64,000 nucleotides of DNA, from NCBI GenBank assembly GCA_964371615.1, contig CAYJMS010000001.1:1240001-1304000 (forward strand), given 5' to 3'. The notes below the pieces were generated by a model. That model saw only the letters and a list, made by a program, of their open reading frames with translations. It searched no databases and was not told the origin of the DNA. Below are positions 8,142 to 17,130 of this stretch, piece after piece; positions within the stretch are counted from its first letter, which is position 1, and the number at the start of each line of letters is the position of its first letter. This stretch comes from SpSt-333 sp964371615. GTDB lineage: Bacteria > Bacteroidota > Ignavibacteria > UBA10030 > UBA8401. Both the position numbers and the translations under genes were made by a program.

Positions 8142-10415
8142 ATGGAAACCTTAAGTTTAAATATATCATATCGCCCAATTCGGATAGGATGGTGTATTCG
8201 ACAAGATGATTTTGAAAGCTTACGTAAATCCGTTCTGTTAACTCATACACTTTATGGAGGAAGGTTTAATCCTATTATTGTAGTTGACGATACGGAACTT
8301 GCTAAAAGTCAAATTGAACTATTTTCTGTTGATGCTCTTTTTGCAGTATCTCCCGATGAGGTAACAAGCAAATTTATTAATGGATATAAACATCTGGCAT
8401 GGCCGATATTTAATGAATCATTCTTCATAAAGGGATCAAATGGCATTCAAGCAAATTACCTTGATATATACCATCCTATAAGACGAATAAAAGAGGAGAT
8501 AAAAGACCTTCATGCGGATACAAATTTGTTGCCAGTAGTGTATAAATGGTCAATTGATGATCCGCTAAAAGATATATTTTTAATGACATTCGGCTATTTT
8601 CCATCAAAAGAAGAGATTGGGATAGACTATTTAAATTATGTTACATCATTTTTAACACCTAAGACTGTTGAAATAAATCCAACCGATATATTATTTAAGG
8701 AGGTATATAAACATCTTACCATAAATCGAATATCGGCATTTGATTTGAAACCTTTTGGAAGAAGAGATCGAGCTGGTGATGGAATTTATATTGGATCTTC
8801 GGCAAATATTGAGGACTTAATTAATTATTGGAATTTAAGGGCTGGATACAATAGGATTCTTTTCTATGATCCTCAATTTGAAACAAGACTTAAAAATCAA
8901 AAAGATGACTTTCTAAGTTATCTAAGAGAGAACCTTGATACGAGCAAAATATGGAAAGATCATATTAAAATATGGAGTAGGTATGATTTACCAATAGACA
9001 TAAAGGAGTATGGTTCTGATGTTGTTCGATATTCTTTATCTGTCGATTCATGGAATGGTTTGAATATTAGAATTCCTTCAATTCAATTTGATGAGAAATC
9101 AGTTTTAGGTGCCGTCTCAGAAAACGGTAAAAATATCAAAATAACGTTTCAACTACCGACAAAACCATTTTATTCTGATACATATTTTTACACTCAACAT
9201 TGTGCAGTCAATATTCGAACTTATATCGATTTAATAGGGGACGGAAATGGAACGATTAAATTACCGTTTATCCCAGAATTAAATGAATACTATGGCGGAA
9301 AATATTTTTATGAATATGATGCTGTAAGGTCGAATCAGCATGGCATAAGTATAATTATACCTTCTACAAAAGATGTTTTGACTATTCAGTCATTAGGAAC
9401 CAATGACCTTCTAAAAAAAATATTTAATATTTATGGGTATAACGCAGAATTGAGTCAACCTGGACTTATTGCTTCAAGACTTATTCGACAATTGGGTGGG
9501 TTACAAGGCTGCCGTGTTCTTAAAATAGCTGGCGTCAGGGATCTTATAGAAAAATATAGCCCCGCTGAAAGTTTTTCCCGAAGTAATGCAATTCAATTAA
9601 TCCGTAAAAGCGATTCCAAAACAGGTAAAATAAATTTTAAACAATATGAGAGATTGTTTATAGAACAACGGTCACATAACACTTTAAAACCAGAAGATGC
9701 TTTCAAATATTTGTTAAGTAAAGATGTATTCCGTATTGGCTTGAACTTCAAATGCCCAGATTGTGAATTGATATTTTGGCTGTCTATTGATGAATCTAAA
9801 AAAAGAGTTAAATGTGAATATTGTGGAAATGAATTTGATATATCTAATCAATTAAAAGACAGAGATTGGGCGTATCGTCGTTCAGGTTTGTTCGGAAAAG
9901 AAAATAATCAAGAAGGTAGCATACCAGTATCATTAACACTTCAACAATTAGATACTGCTCTTAGTATGCATTCCATAATATATTCAACAGGACTAAATTT
10001 AGTTTTAGAAAACGGAGACAAGAAAAAATGTGAAATAGACTTTGCACTACTTACACAAGACTATGACTTAAGACCTAAGATTGCAATTGGCGAGTGTAAG
10101 ACCAGAAAACCAATTGAAGAGAATTGTATTAAGAATCTTATTGAAATAGCAGATAATATTAATGGTAAAAGAATTGACGTTTTTATTATCCTTGCAAAAT
10201 TATCAGAATTTACGCCGGAAGAAATTAATCTTGCCAAAGGGGCACAAGGCAAATATAGGAAGAGGGTTATTTTGTTATCAACACGTGAATTGGAACCATA
10301 TCATATTTATGATAATGCAAAAAATGAATTTGAGATCAACAAGTATTCCAATTCGCTTGAAGATTTAGCGGAAATAACACACCAATTATATTTCGATCCG
10401 AAAAAAAAGAAATAA
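8142..10415 (+). CDS. Large zinc-ribbon/PD-(D/E)XK-type protein, putative defence factor
   Basis: A 757-residue protein. The first 530 residues match no family I know. A four-cysteine zinc ribbon follows (Cys538, Cys541, Cys558, Cys561). The C-terminal domain, about residues 600-720, has a nuclease-like pattern: Asp633 in C-E-I-D-F and Glu651/Lys653 in G-E-C-K-T. The stretch just before it (S-G-L-F-G-K-E-N-N-Q-E-G) is like segments that precede nuclease cores in other defence proteins. AAGG lies just before the ATG. It stands alone, about 300 bases after the RM operon, in which I see no other gene. An anti-phage or anti-plasmid effector is the best inference. Confidence 0.6.
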   Translation: METLSLNISYRPIRIGWCIRQDDFESLRKSVLLTHTLYGGRFNPIIVVDDTELAKSQIELFSVDALFAVSPDEVTSKFINGYKHLAWPIFNESFFIKGSNGIQANYLDIYHPIRRIKEEIKDLHADTNLLPVVYKWSIDDPLKDIFLMTFGYFPSKEEIGIDYLNYVTSFLTPKTVEINPTDILFKEVYKHLTINRISAFDLKPFGRRDRAGDGIYIGSSANIEDLINYWNLRAGYNRILFYDPQFETRLKNQKDDFLSYLRENLDTSKIWKDHIKIWSRYDLPIDIKEYGSDVVRYSLSVDSWNGLNIRIPSIQFDEKSVLGAVSENGKNIKITFQLPTKPFYSDTYFYTQHCAVNIRTYIDLIGDGNGTIKLPFIPELNEYYGGKYFYEYDAVRSNQHGISIIIPSTKDVLTIQSLGTNDLLKKIFNIYGYNAELSQPGLIASRLIRQLGGLQGCRVLKIAGVRDLIEKYSPAESFSRSNAIQLIRKSDSKTGKINFKQYERLFIEQRSHNTLKPEDAFKYLLSKDVFRIGLNFKCPDCELIFWLSIDESKKRVKCEYCGNEFDISNQLKDRDWAYRRSGLFGKENNQEGSIPVSLTLQQLDTALSMHSIIYSTGLNLVLENGDKKKCEIDFALLTQDYDLRPKIAIGECKTRKPIEENCIKNLIEIADNINGKRIDVFIILAKLSEFTPEEINLAKGAQGKYRKRVILLSTRELEPYHIYDNAKNEFEINKYSNSLEDLAEITHQLYFDPKKKK

Positions 10416-10677
10416 AGAATTGGAGCCGGAACGAAGAATCATTTAATAAAAAAGTGAATAATCATTATATACCCCAATAATATTTGCGAGGTTTTCGTAA
10501 AAACGATAAAATATATATTTACGTCAAATTCACATCTTCTATTGGCTTAGGGAATGATCAGGCGTAGATATTATTTCCAATAAATAGTTGGGTAGTTTTA
10601 TGGATAAGTTGATATTTATTAAAGAGCGATTATAACGAAGTATGCGAACAAATTATCAATGAAGCAAATAAATGATT

Positions 10678-10776
10678 ATGTCATCAAGTAAAAGAGTTGT
10701 TTATTTCCCAACATTCGAGAGGTGGTTAGAAAAGATGACGAATGAAAAACAATTGCTTTTTAAAAAGCTAAAATGA
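10678..10776 (+). CDS. Possible 32-codon ORF in a 390-bp intergenic gap
   Basis: The gap 10416-10807 has no long ORF. Within it, an ATG at 10678 opens a 32-codon frame with a plausible protein-like composition (a V-V-Y-F-P-T-F-E-R-W-L segment and a Lys-rich end). Just before it, in another frame, is a stretch that reads like a C-terminus (C-E-Q-I-I-N-E-A-N-K, stop). Either a small protein or debris from a decayed gene; weak evidence. Confidence 0.2.
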   Translation: MSSSKRVVYFPTFERWLEKMTNEKQLLFKKLK

Positions 10777-10807
10777 AAAGTAAATTTGCAAAAGCAAAGC
10801 GATATCT

Positions 10808-11995
10808 ATGAGTATATTTCGGAAATTAATTGATACAATCCAATACGAAGACATTATTGAGTTTTGCAATCAAGGAATTAAAGAAAACGTAAACCTTGAT
10901 TATAAGGCAGACTTTCCGAGTGATCTACCAAAAACAGTATCTGCGCTTGCAAATACTTTTGGCGGTATCATCATTATTGGTATTGGTGACAATGATGGTT
11001 TACCAAAAATCCCCTTCGAAGGCATTCAATACTCTCCTGGCTTAGAAGAACGTGTTATTAAATCATGTGTTGATGGTATATATCCGCCCGTAATACCAGA
11101 AGTTAAGGTTTGTCAGAATAAGGATAAGGTATTTATACTAATACGTATTCAACAAAGTGCCGATACACCTCATGCAATTAAAAGCAATACAAAGGCATAT
11201 GTTAGGACTGGCAATATATCAATGCCAGAAGATCCATTATCATTTGATAAAATAACATGGTTAGTAAACAAAAGAGAGTTAGCGATACGGTTTCGAGATA
11301 ATTTATTTAAATCTGCATTAGAGCATGTGAAAAGAAAATCTGCCGTGGAGAAAGTATTAGATCGAAAAGGAAGTCTCACATTATTTGCCTCCCCAACATA
11401 TCCACATTTGCCATTATCTTCATTGCTTGATTTGCAGGGGATATACGAACGATCTCAAGTCAGATCACATGATGGATTTCAATTGCCATCAACTCATGTT
11501 ATGCACCAACCAATTAAGGATGGAATCTCGATTGTTGAAGCAAATACTACAAATAATTACGGATCATATTATGAACTTAGCCAATATGGCTCGATAATGG
11601 TTCGATATAATTTGTGTTTTTCAGTTCCGGCAACAAGTCGAACTGATATTATCTGGATGAAATCGTTAATCCAATTTACAACATTATTTTTTGATCATAT
11701 TGAAAAAATATATTCACAATTTGAATATTGGGGAAATGTTCATATATCAATTGCATTAAATGATATATTGAATCTATATTTCTTGCCAATAGATTTAGGC
11801 GATGAAATTACACCTACTGAAATTCTTTTGGATTCAAATTTGGAATATCAATACGATTTTAGCGTTACCGAAATAAGCGACGAGAAGATTAAAAATGAAT
11901 CCATCATAGATATTACCAGTAGAATAGCATGGGCTTTAGGGCATAAAATACCCAACACTGCTATTGATGGTAAAATCAAAGCAATTAGAAATTAG
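10808..11995 (+). CDS. AlbA_2 / Schlafen-type ATP-binding domain protein
   Basis: A 395-residue protein whose N-terminal third carries the AlbA_2 (Schlafen core-like, putative ATP/nucleic-acid-binding) domain: the E-x-x-x-L-D-Y-K-A-D-F opening, S-A-L-A-N-T-F-G-G, I-I-I-G-I-G-D, and later a P-H-A-I-K-S-N-T-K-A-Y-V-R-T-G region. The rest, about residues 160-395, is an unassigned mixed domain. Such proteins are frequent in defence islands and in some anti-phage systems. The membrane-protein gene follows 3 bases after the stop, so the two are likely partners. The domain call is firm, the function is inferred. Confidence 0.8.
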   Translation: MSIFRKLIDTIQYEDIIEFCNQGIKENVNLDYKADFPSDLPKTVSALANTFGGIIIIGIGDNDGLPKIPFEGIQYSPGLEERVIKSCVDGIYPPVIPEVKVCQNKDKVFILIRIQQSADTPHAIKSNTKAYVRTGNISMPEDPLSFDKITWLVNKRELAIRFRDNLFKSALEHVKRKSAVEKVLDRKGSLTLFASPTYPHLPLSSLLDLQGIYERSQVRSHDGFQLPSTHVMHQPIKDGISIVEANTTNNYGSYYELSQYGSIMVRYNLCFSVPATSRTDIIWMKSLIQFTTLFFDHIEKIYSQFEYWGNVHISIALNDILNLYFLPIDLGDEITPTEILLDSNLEYQYDFSVTEISDEKIKNESIIDITSRIAWALGHKIPNTAIDGKIKAIRN

Positions 11996-11998
11996 AAA

Positions 11999-12694
11999 AT
12001 GGAAAATCAAACTTCGAAAGTAAGTTTTTGGGCTTATGATATATTCGGATACCTTCTTCCTGGATTGGTTTTAATTGCAGGGTTTACGAAGGCAAATACG
12101 TGGGTATATAAAGCTCTGAACTCCCATTGGAATTCAGGAAACTATGCAGACTATGTAATTATTTTGGGTATTGCATATACCCTCGGTCATATTATTTCCG
12201 GGCTATCTAGTTTTATTCTAGAACGCCTTTTACTTCGCCATATCCTAAAGTATCCAACGACTCAAATGTTTAAAGAAAATGATGATACTTCAAGACTTAT
12301 AAAGTTTTTCTTTCCTGGTTACTTTCGTCCTTACAGTAAGGAATTTCAGGAAGCTGTTAAGAAAAAGATTAGGACAATCTTCAATATTAATTCAGAACAA
12401 GATCACGACACATTTTGGTTATCGTGGTCATACATTTGTTTGCATAATCCCATAGCATATCGAAGGTCAACTCATTTCCTAGAATTATATGGTTTTTCAC
12501 GAAATATGAGTATGTGCTTTTTGATATTGGTAACAGCAACATGGTTTCCACAGTGGACGGATGCGATGAATGGATATGTTTGGTCATTTGGATCCTTCTT
12601 GGCTGCATGGATACTTTTTGTGAATTACACAAAGTTGTTGAGGAGGTTAAATGATGAAGTTTATAGAGCCTTCGCAGTCGGAAAAGCCGACTGA
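11999..12694 (+). CDS. Multi-pass membrane protein paired with the AlbA_2 protein
   Basis: A 231-residue protein with about four hydrophobic segments: residues 10-28, 52-72, and a C-terminal pair near 160-205, with a charged cytoplasmic-type middle section. It begins 3 bases after the AlbA_2 gene and so is almost surely in the same transcript. I recognise no named family. The soluble-sensor plus membrane-effector arrangement resembles abortive-infection modules, but that is only an analogy. Confidence 0.65.
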   Translation: MENQTSKVSFWAYDIFGYLLPGLVLIAGFTKANTWVYKALNSHWNSGNYADYVIILGIAYTLGHIISGLSSFILERLLLRHILKYPTTQMFKENDDTSRLIKFFFPGYFRPYSKEFQEAVKKKIRTIFNINSEQDHDTFWLSWSYICLHNPIAYRRSTHFLELYGFSRNMSMCFLILVTATWFPQWTDAMNGYVWSFGSFLAAWILFVNYTKLLRRLNDEVYRAFAVGKAD

Positions 12695-12715
12695 GATAAT
12701 CAAGTAAATTTAATT

Positions 12716-12826
12716 ATGCGGATGTTTTCTGATGAACATGTATTTCTTGATTATGAATCATTCTTACAATACATCACCGAACTTGATCTATCTCCAAGCA
12801 CAGATAATCAATCTTATTTAAAATAA
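12716..12826 (+). CDS. Possible 36-codon ORF
   Basis: An ATG at 12716 opens 36 codons reading like an acidic protein (M-R-M-F-S-D-E-H-V-F-L-D-Y-E-S-F). It starts 21 bases after the membrane-protein gene and may belong to that transcript, or it may be a gene remnant. No ribosome-binding site is clear. A further 22-codon frame starts at 12832. Confidence 0.25.
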   Translation: MRMFSDEHVFLDYESFLQYITELDLSPSTDNQSYLK

Positions 12827-12938
12827 AACATATGAAACGATACAATCATCAGCAACAACTTGATCTGGCAGCACCCATCAGAATATTGGCGATGCATTAA
12901 TATCCCTACCAGGACTCGTAAAACTAACATAAAGCATT

Positions 12939-13277
12939 ATGATATTAAGTTATACTGAAAAAAGTTTAAGAGACCTTCCTCCAAAATATGAACATGAGAG
13001 GGTGGAGTATGTTTCCAAAGAAGAGTGGTTAAAACTTATTCATTTTAACAATGAAGATATCGACACAATGTCTGAAGATGAAATTCTTCAAAGAATTGCC
13101 GCACTGAAGTCAATCGAGGAATCTCCGCATTTATCGTTTAATTGGACTCTTAATAATGACCCAAAATTCAAAGAATTTGTTACTTCTGTTTATGACAATA
13201 CATTAAATGGCGGTGCTGGTTACAAGATTTATATTTTAGAAAAATTCATGGCCGGGAAGAAATTCTCCGTTCGGTAA
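12939..13277 (+). CDS. Hypothetical acidic protein
   Basis: A 112-residue soluble protein with no signal or membrane segment; acidic and helical in the first 75 residues, ending in a basic A-G-K-K-F-S-V-R tail. No known family or catalytic motif is seen. It sits between the AlbA_2/membrane pair and the fic gene. The next 337 bases contain no gene but hold the repeats described separately. Confidence 0.5.
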   Translation: MILSYTEKSLRDLPPKYEHERVEYVSKEEWLKLIHFNNEDIDTMSEDEILQRIAALKSIEESPHLSFNWTLNNDPKFKEFVTSVYDNTLNGGAGYKIYILEKFMAGKKFSVR

Positions 13278-13494
13278 ATTCAGAAATTCAAAGTGCCATT
13301 GTTTTTTTGATTTAACCGTTATTGCTGAATTTGCGTTCAAAATCTAATTCCGAGTGGTACCGTTTTATACCAGTCGTAAATCGATTGTTAACTCTCAAAT
13401 AGAAAAAAATACCACTTTCCGTCCTCCGCATTAAGCCTCTTTAATCGAAAACCCATCCGAAAGTATCTCGAAAAATCACCGTATTTTGAATAAA

Positions 13495-13609
13495 TAATGG
13501 AAAATAACCACAAATACGATACATTAATGGAAAATAATATAAAAATAATGGCATATAATGGAAAATAATCATAATATGAGGTTACAATACTCGGCATAAT
13601 GGAAAAAAA
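13495..13609 (+). promoter_or_regulatory. Four direct repeats TAATGGAAAATAA upstream of fic
   Basis: TAATGGAAAATAA occurs exactly at 13495-13507, 13525-13537 and 13556-13568, and with two changes at 13597-13609, ending just before the fic start codon (13615). A half copy (TAATGG) lies at 13546. Start-to-start spacings are 30, 31 and 41 bases, close to three, three and four helical turns, as expected for a protein binding cooperatively on one DNA face. These are probably operators, perhaps bound by the N-terminal domain of the Fic protein itself. Confidence 0.6.
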
Positions 13610-13614
13610 TCAGT

Positions 13615-15069
13615 ATGAGTGAAATTGTCATAGCAACCTCAGATCCTCAAGAATATTACACTCTTTCGAAAATGGTTCGCGCCAAACAAATTCGAAAGAT
13701 TGCACCGAGAATCTATTCAACAAATTTAAAGGATAAACCTGCTGAGATCATTCAACGAAATATCCTTGAGGTCCTTGGGAAGCTATATCCCGGTGCGGTA
13801 TTAAGTCACCGTTCTGCATTTGAATTTAAACCGACCTCCACACATAAGATTTTTGTCACGCACACATATACAAAAAAAATACGCTTGCCCGGAATTACGA
13901 TCCAGTTTTTGCAAGGAAAGGGAGCAGTCAATGGAGATAACCAGCAATTGTGGGGGTTGTATGTTTCATCGAAAGAACGGGCATTTCTTGAGAACCTGCA
14001 AAGCACCAAAAAAACGGGTCCGGACTCAAAGTGTTTAGCTATTCCTCAGATCGAAGAAAAACTTGATGACATATTGCGAATTCATAGGGAAGAGGGATTG
14101 AACCGTGTCCGTGACAATGCAAAAGGAGTGGCAAAATTGCTGGGGATGAGTAAGGAAATGAATCTGCTGGATAAGTTGATCGGCGCCTTGCTTACAACAA
14201 AACCGTCTAAGATTCTTAAGTCTGATCTTGCGCTTTCGCGTGCAGCTGGACTCCCTTTTGACAGGAATAGATTAGCGCTCTTTGAAAAGCTATTCACATT
14301 TCTGCATAATAAAGAATTTAAGAATCGAAAGGAGAAAAATAGTTCGGTTCAGTCATTCCGGAATTTTGCCTTCTTTGAAGCATATTTTTCCAATTACATT
14401 GAAGGAACCGTTTTTGAAGTGGATGAAGCGAAGAGGATCATTGATACAGGTCTTCCACTTGCCACGCGGGATGGTGATTCCCATGATGTTCTTGGGACGT
14501 ATCAAATTGTTGCAGACAGAAATAAGAGTAAGAAGATCCCCAAAACTCCGAAAGAGCTGTTAGAACTACTTCAATCCAGACACGCACAATTACTCTCGGC
14601 GCGAGTTGATAAGCATCCAGGCCAATTCAAAGAGAGAAATAACAGGGCGGGGAGTACTGAATTTGTCGATTACAAACTTGTAAGAGGAACTTTAACACGG
14701 GCTTTTGAATTCTATCAGGCTTTAAAGCATCCGTTCGCGCGCGCAGCGTATATGATGTTTCTGGTGAGCGAGGTGCATCCGTTCGAAGATGGAAACGGTA
14801 GAATAGCTCGGGTAATGATGAATGCTGAGTTGGTGAACGTTGATCAAAGTAAGATCATCATTCCAACAGTATACCGTGAGGATTATTTATTGACAATCAA
14901 GTGCTTAACAAAGGAAAACGATCCGAAAGCATATGTCGATATGCTGACAAAGGCTCACCAATTCAGCGAGTTACTTCATTTCGAGCAGTTTGATGAGCTG
15001 CATACGTATTTGAAATCGCATAACGCATTTTACGAATCCGATGAAGGAAAGTATTTGATTGTTGAGTAA
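13615..15069 (+). CDS. Fic-domain AMP-transferase with N-terminal AbiEi-like domain
   Basis: A 484-residue protein. Residues 1-125 resemble the winged-helix AbiEi-type antitoxin/regulator domain (short HTH, then the L-S-H-R-S-A-F-E strand region). The C-terminal half has the Fic core motif H-P-F-E-D-G-N-G-R-I-A-R, expected to transfer AMP or another nucleotide to a target hydroxyl. An inhibitory-helix motif, S-N-Y-I-E-G, lies upstream, so it is a class II (self-inhibited) Fic enzyme. The fusion of a DNA-binding antitoxin-like domain to Fic, plus the repeats in front, suggests autoregulated toxin-antitoxin-like behaviour in one chain. All catalytic residues look intact. Confidence 0.85.
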   Translation: MSEIVIATSDPQEYYTLSKMVRAKQIRKIAPRIYSTNLKDKPAEIIQRNILEVLGKLYPGAVLSHRSAFEFKPTSTHKIFVTHTYTKKIRLPGITIQFLQGKGAVNGDNQQLWGLYVSSKERAFLENLQSTKKTGPDSKCLAIPQIEEKLDDILRIHREEGLNRVRDNAKGVAKLLGMSKEMNLLDKLIGALLTTKPSKILKSDLALSRAAGLPFDRNRLALFEKLFTFLHNKEFKNRKEKNSSVQSFRNFAFFEAYFSNYIEGTVFEVDEAKRIIDTGLPLATRDGDSHDVLGTYQIVADRNKSKKIPKTPKELLELLQSRHAQLLSARVDKHPGQFKERNNRAGSTEFVDYKLVRGTLTRAFEFYQALKHPFARAAYMMFLVSEVHPFEDGNGRIARVMMNAELVNVDQSKIIIPTVYREDYLLTIKCLTKENDPKAYVDMLTKAHQFSELLHFEQFDELHTYLKSHNAFYESDEGKYLIVE

Positions 15070-15262
15070 TCACAAAAATGATTCAAAGGGAATTTGACTT
15101 CATTAGCACAGATGCCAGAGATCGTACAGTTTGTTGATTACCTCAACAAATATTGTGATTTCAAAGGGGTTATAAATTTTAGTAAAACTATTTCTTTTTC
15201 TCCATCGTTAGGTTAATTTACACCATCATCAAATTGCTTGCTAATAATATGAGGATTCGGTC

Positions 15263-15703
15263 ATGACAAATAAAGCATCTGACTCGACAGAATTTGCATT
15301 GCAGCAAGAAAAATTACTGGTTAATAGAATTATTGAATCATTAAAGTCTGAAGACTATTATGGATTGCTAGGCGATAGCAGATTGGATTTGACTTTTTGG
15401 GACGAAATATGCATCCAGGTGCAATTTGATAAAAGTATTATTTGGGAACACTACGAAAGTGTTGTGAATAGTCACATCCATTCTGCACTAAAGCATCTGC
15501 CAAGCAACATATATGACGTATTGGAGGAATATTATTCTGAAGAATTAATGCTTGCTGATGATGACCAAAATCCTGATGCGAAAGTAAGTGATGCGGAAAT
15601 GGCAAATTACATCATGCAGGAATTGATATTGCTTAAAGCACGATGGGAAAATAGTGAAAATATATCTGCATATAAAGAAGATTATTGGAATAAACAGGAT
15701 TAA
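15263..15703 (+). CDS. Hypothetical acidic protein
   Basis: A 146-residue, acidic, mainly helical protein with a GAGG site before the ATG. It is rich in Glu, Asp and Tyr with an E-E-Y-Y-S-E-E segment; no membrane span, signal or known motif. It is separated from fic by about 190 bases on the same strand. Function unknown; it could be part of the same defence island. Confidence 0.5.
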   Translation: MTNKASDSTEFALQQEKLLVNRIIESLKSEDYYGLLGDSRLDLTFWDEICIQVQFDKSIIWEHYESVVNSHIHSALKHLPSNIYDVLEEYYSEELMLADDDQNPDAKVSDAEMANYIMQELILLKARWENSENISAYKEDYWNKQD

Positions 15704-15891
15704 TCGGTGATACTAATAAGTAATCCCAGCACTCATGTTACCGAGTCAATGAGCTGTATTTATAAGGATATCAAAATCAAACAATAAGGAATTGTATTAT
15801 TGTCATCATACCACAATAAATACATGTGCTTTGGCGGTGGCGAACCGACTCACGATATGTAAATTGCTTCACTGCATGGACAATTTCATTC

Positions 15892-17124
15892 TCATTCGAT
15901 CGGTCTCATTATCCATAAATCCTGATATGAGACATTTACATACAACATCCAATAACTATTCTTTATTAATCCTTTACGTAGGGTTCCTTCTTCGCCGTAT
16001 TCCACTGAGAAATTTACCATGCTGATTTTTTCAAATGGAATCCCAATGCCAAAGTTTATTCCAAAGGAATTGATTTTTGTATTATCTATTTGAAGGTACG
16101 ATTGCTTGTAGTTTGCTCCCATTCTGTAGAAAAATGTTTTGAACCAATCTTCATACGCTCTGTTTTGTGTGGGCGAATATTCCAGTCCCATTGAAAAACG
16201 ATTGCTGTTTCTTGTGTCGAGATTCGGATTGGAAAAATTTATCTGTGACCAATTCCCCCATTCGTAATCTAAACCGATTCTGAATTTGTTTCCCTGCTTT
16301 GCTGAAAGCCCCAACCCAATCCGCCGGGGAATTGCTATTTCTGATTGCAGTTCTTGTTCCAACGTATTTGTACTTTCACCGTAGCTAATGAAGAGTGAAT
16401 CGGTGGTATGTAAATTACTGTTATCTCCGTATGTAAATCCGGCGGTATAGAGCCATCCATTATCCTTAATGGAATATTGCAATCCGTAATCCAGATAAAA
16501 ACCGCCGGCAGTGTGCTCATTGATTATTTCATATCCGGAAAAACTTCCACTTTGAAGTGCTGATTCTTTTTGAGTGACAGGACCGAAAATATATGATGCG
16601 TTGAATCCGGCGGTAAGTCCTTCATACACTTTAAATGAATTTCCCAAATACAGTTTATTCAAACCGCCGGTTCCCGTAAAAGATTTATCGAACGAAGTGA
16701 GCTCACCCTCGATTTGATCTCTGGAATTTATTTCATAATCTACCAAACTAAATGGGATAATTCCTGCACTCAATGCCCATTCATTCGCAATAAATAAATT
16801 TGCTGAAAAATAACTAACCTTAACATCGCCTAAGGTCTGTTTTATTCGACTGTTTTCTGAGACATTGTAACTTCCGAATACTCCCAGTTCAATCACAAAC
16901 GAGTTTGGCAATATTCCGAGATATGAGGCAGGATTCAGGTAGTTAATTGACCTTCCGGATTGAAATGCAATTCCCGTTCCGCCCAATGATTTGTTTATTC
17001 CGACGCTATTATCAAAAAGTTGACCGACGCCAAACATTGAATAAACAGAATTATTCGTTTGCGCTTCAAGAGGGTGTAAAAAAAAATATATTATAGTGAC
17101 AATAACGAATGATTTATTATTCAT
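15892..17124 (-). CDS. Outer-membrane beta-barrel protein, OmpP1/FadL-like
   Basis: A 410-residue protein with a signal peptide ending near L-E-A-Q, followed by the family-like opening S-V-Y-S-M-F-G-V-G and a G-G-T-G-I-A / Y-L-N-P-A-S-Y segment typical of OmpP1/FadL or PorV-type barrels of Bacteroidota. The remainder alternates short amphipathic strands rich in Tyr, Gly and Asn. It is the last gene of a minus-strand run with the DUF4270 and Kelch genes (6 bases after DUF4270), an arrangement seen repeatedly in this phylum. Transport role inferred, substrate unknown. Confidence 0.7.
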   Translation of the reverse strand: MNNKSFVIVTIIYFFLHPLEAQTNNSVYSMFGVGQLFDNSVGINKSLGGTGIAFQSGRSINYLNPASYLGILPNSFVIELGVFGSYNVSENSRIKQTLGDVKVSYFSANLFIANEWALSAGIIPFSLVDYEINSRDQIEGELTSFDKSFTGTGGLNKLYLGNSFKVYEGLTAGFNASYIFGPVTQKESALQSGSFSGYEIINEHTAGGFYLDYGLQYSIKDNGWLYTAGFTYGDNSNLHTTDSLFISYGESTNTLEQELQSEIAIPRRIGLGLSAKQGNKFRIGLDYEWGNWSQINFSNPNLDTRNSNRFSMGLEYSPTQNRAYEDWFKTFFYRMGANYKQSYLQIDNTKINSFGINFGIGIPFEKISMVNFSVEYGEEGTLRKGLIKNSYWMLYVNVSYQDLWIMRPIE

Positions 17125-17130
17125 CTGTAA

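Noticed and set aside
13495..13609. Repeats upstream of fic as a CRISPR array
   Set aside because: The repeats are only 13 bases, spacers are 17-28 bases, and no cas genes are in the window; operator sites fit better.
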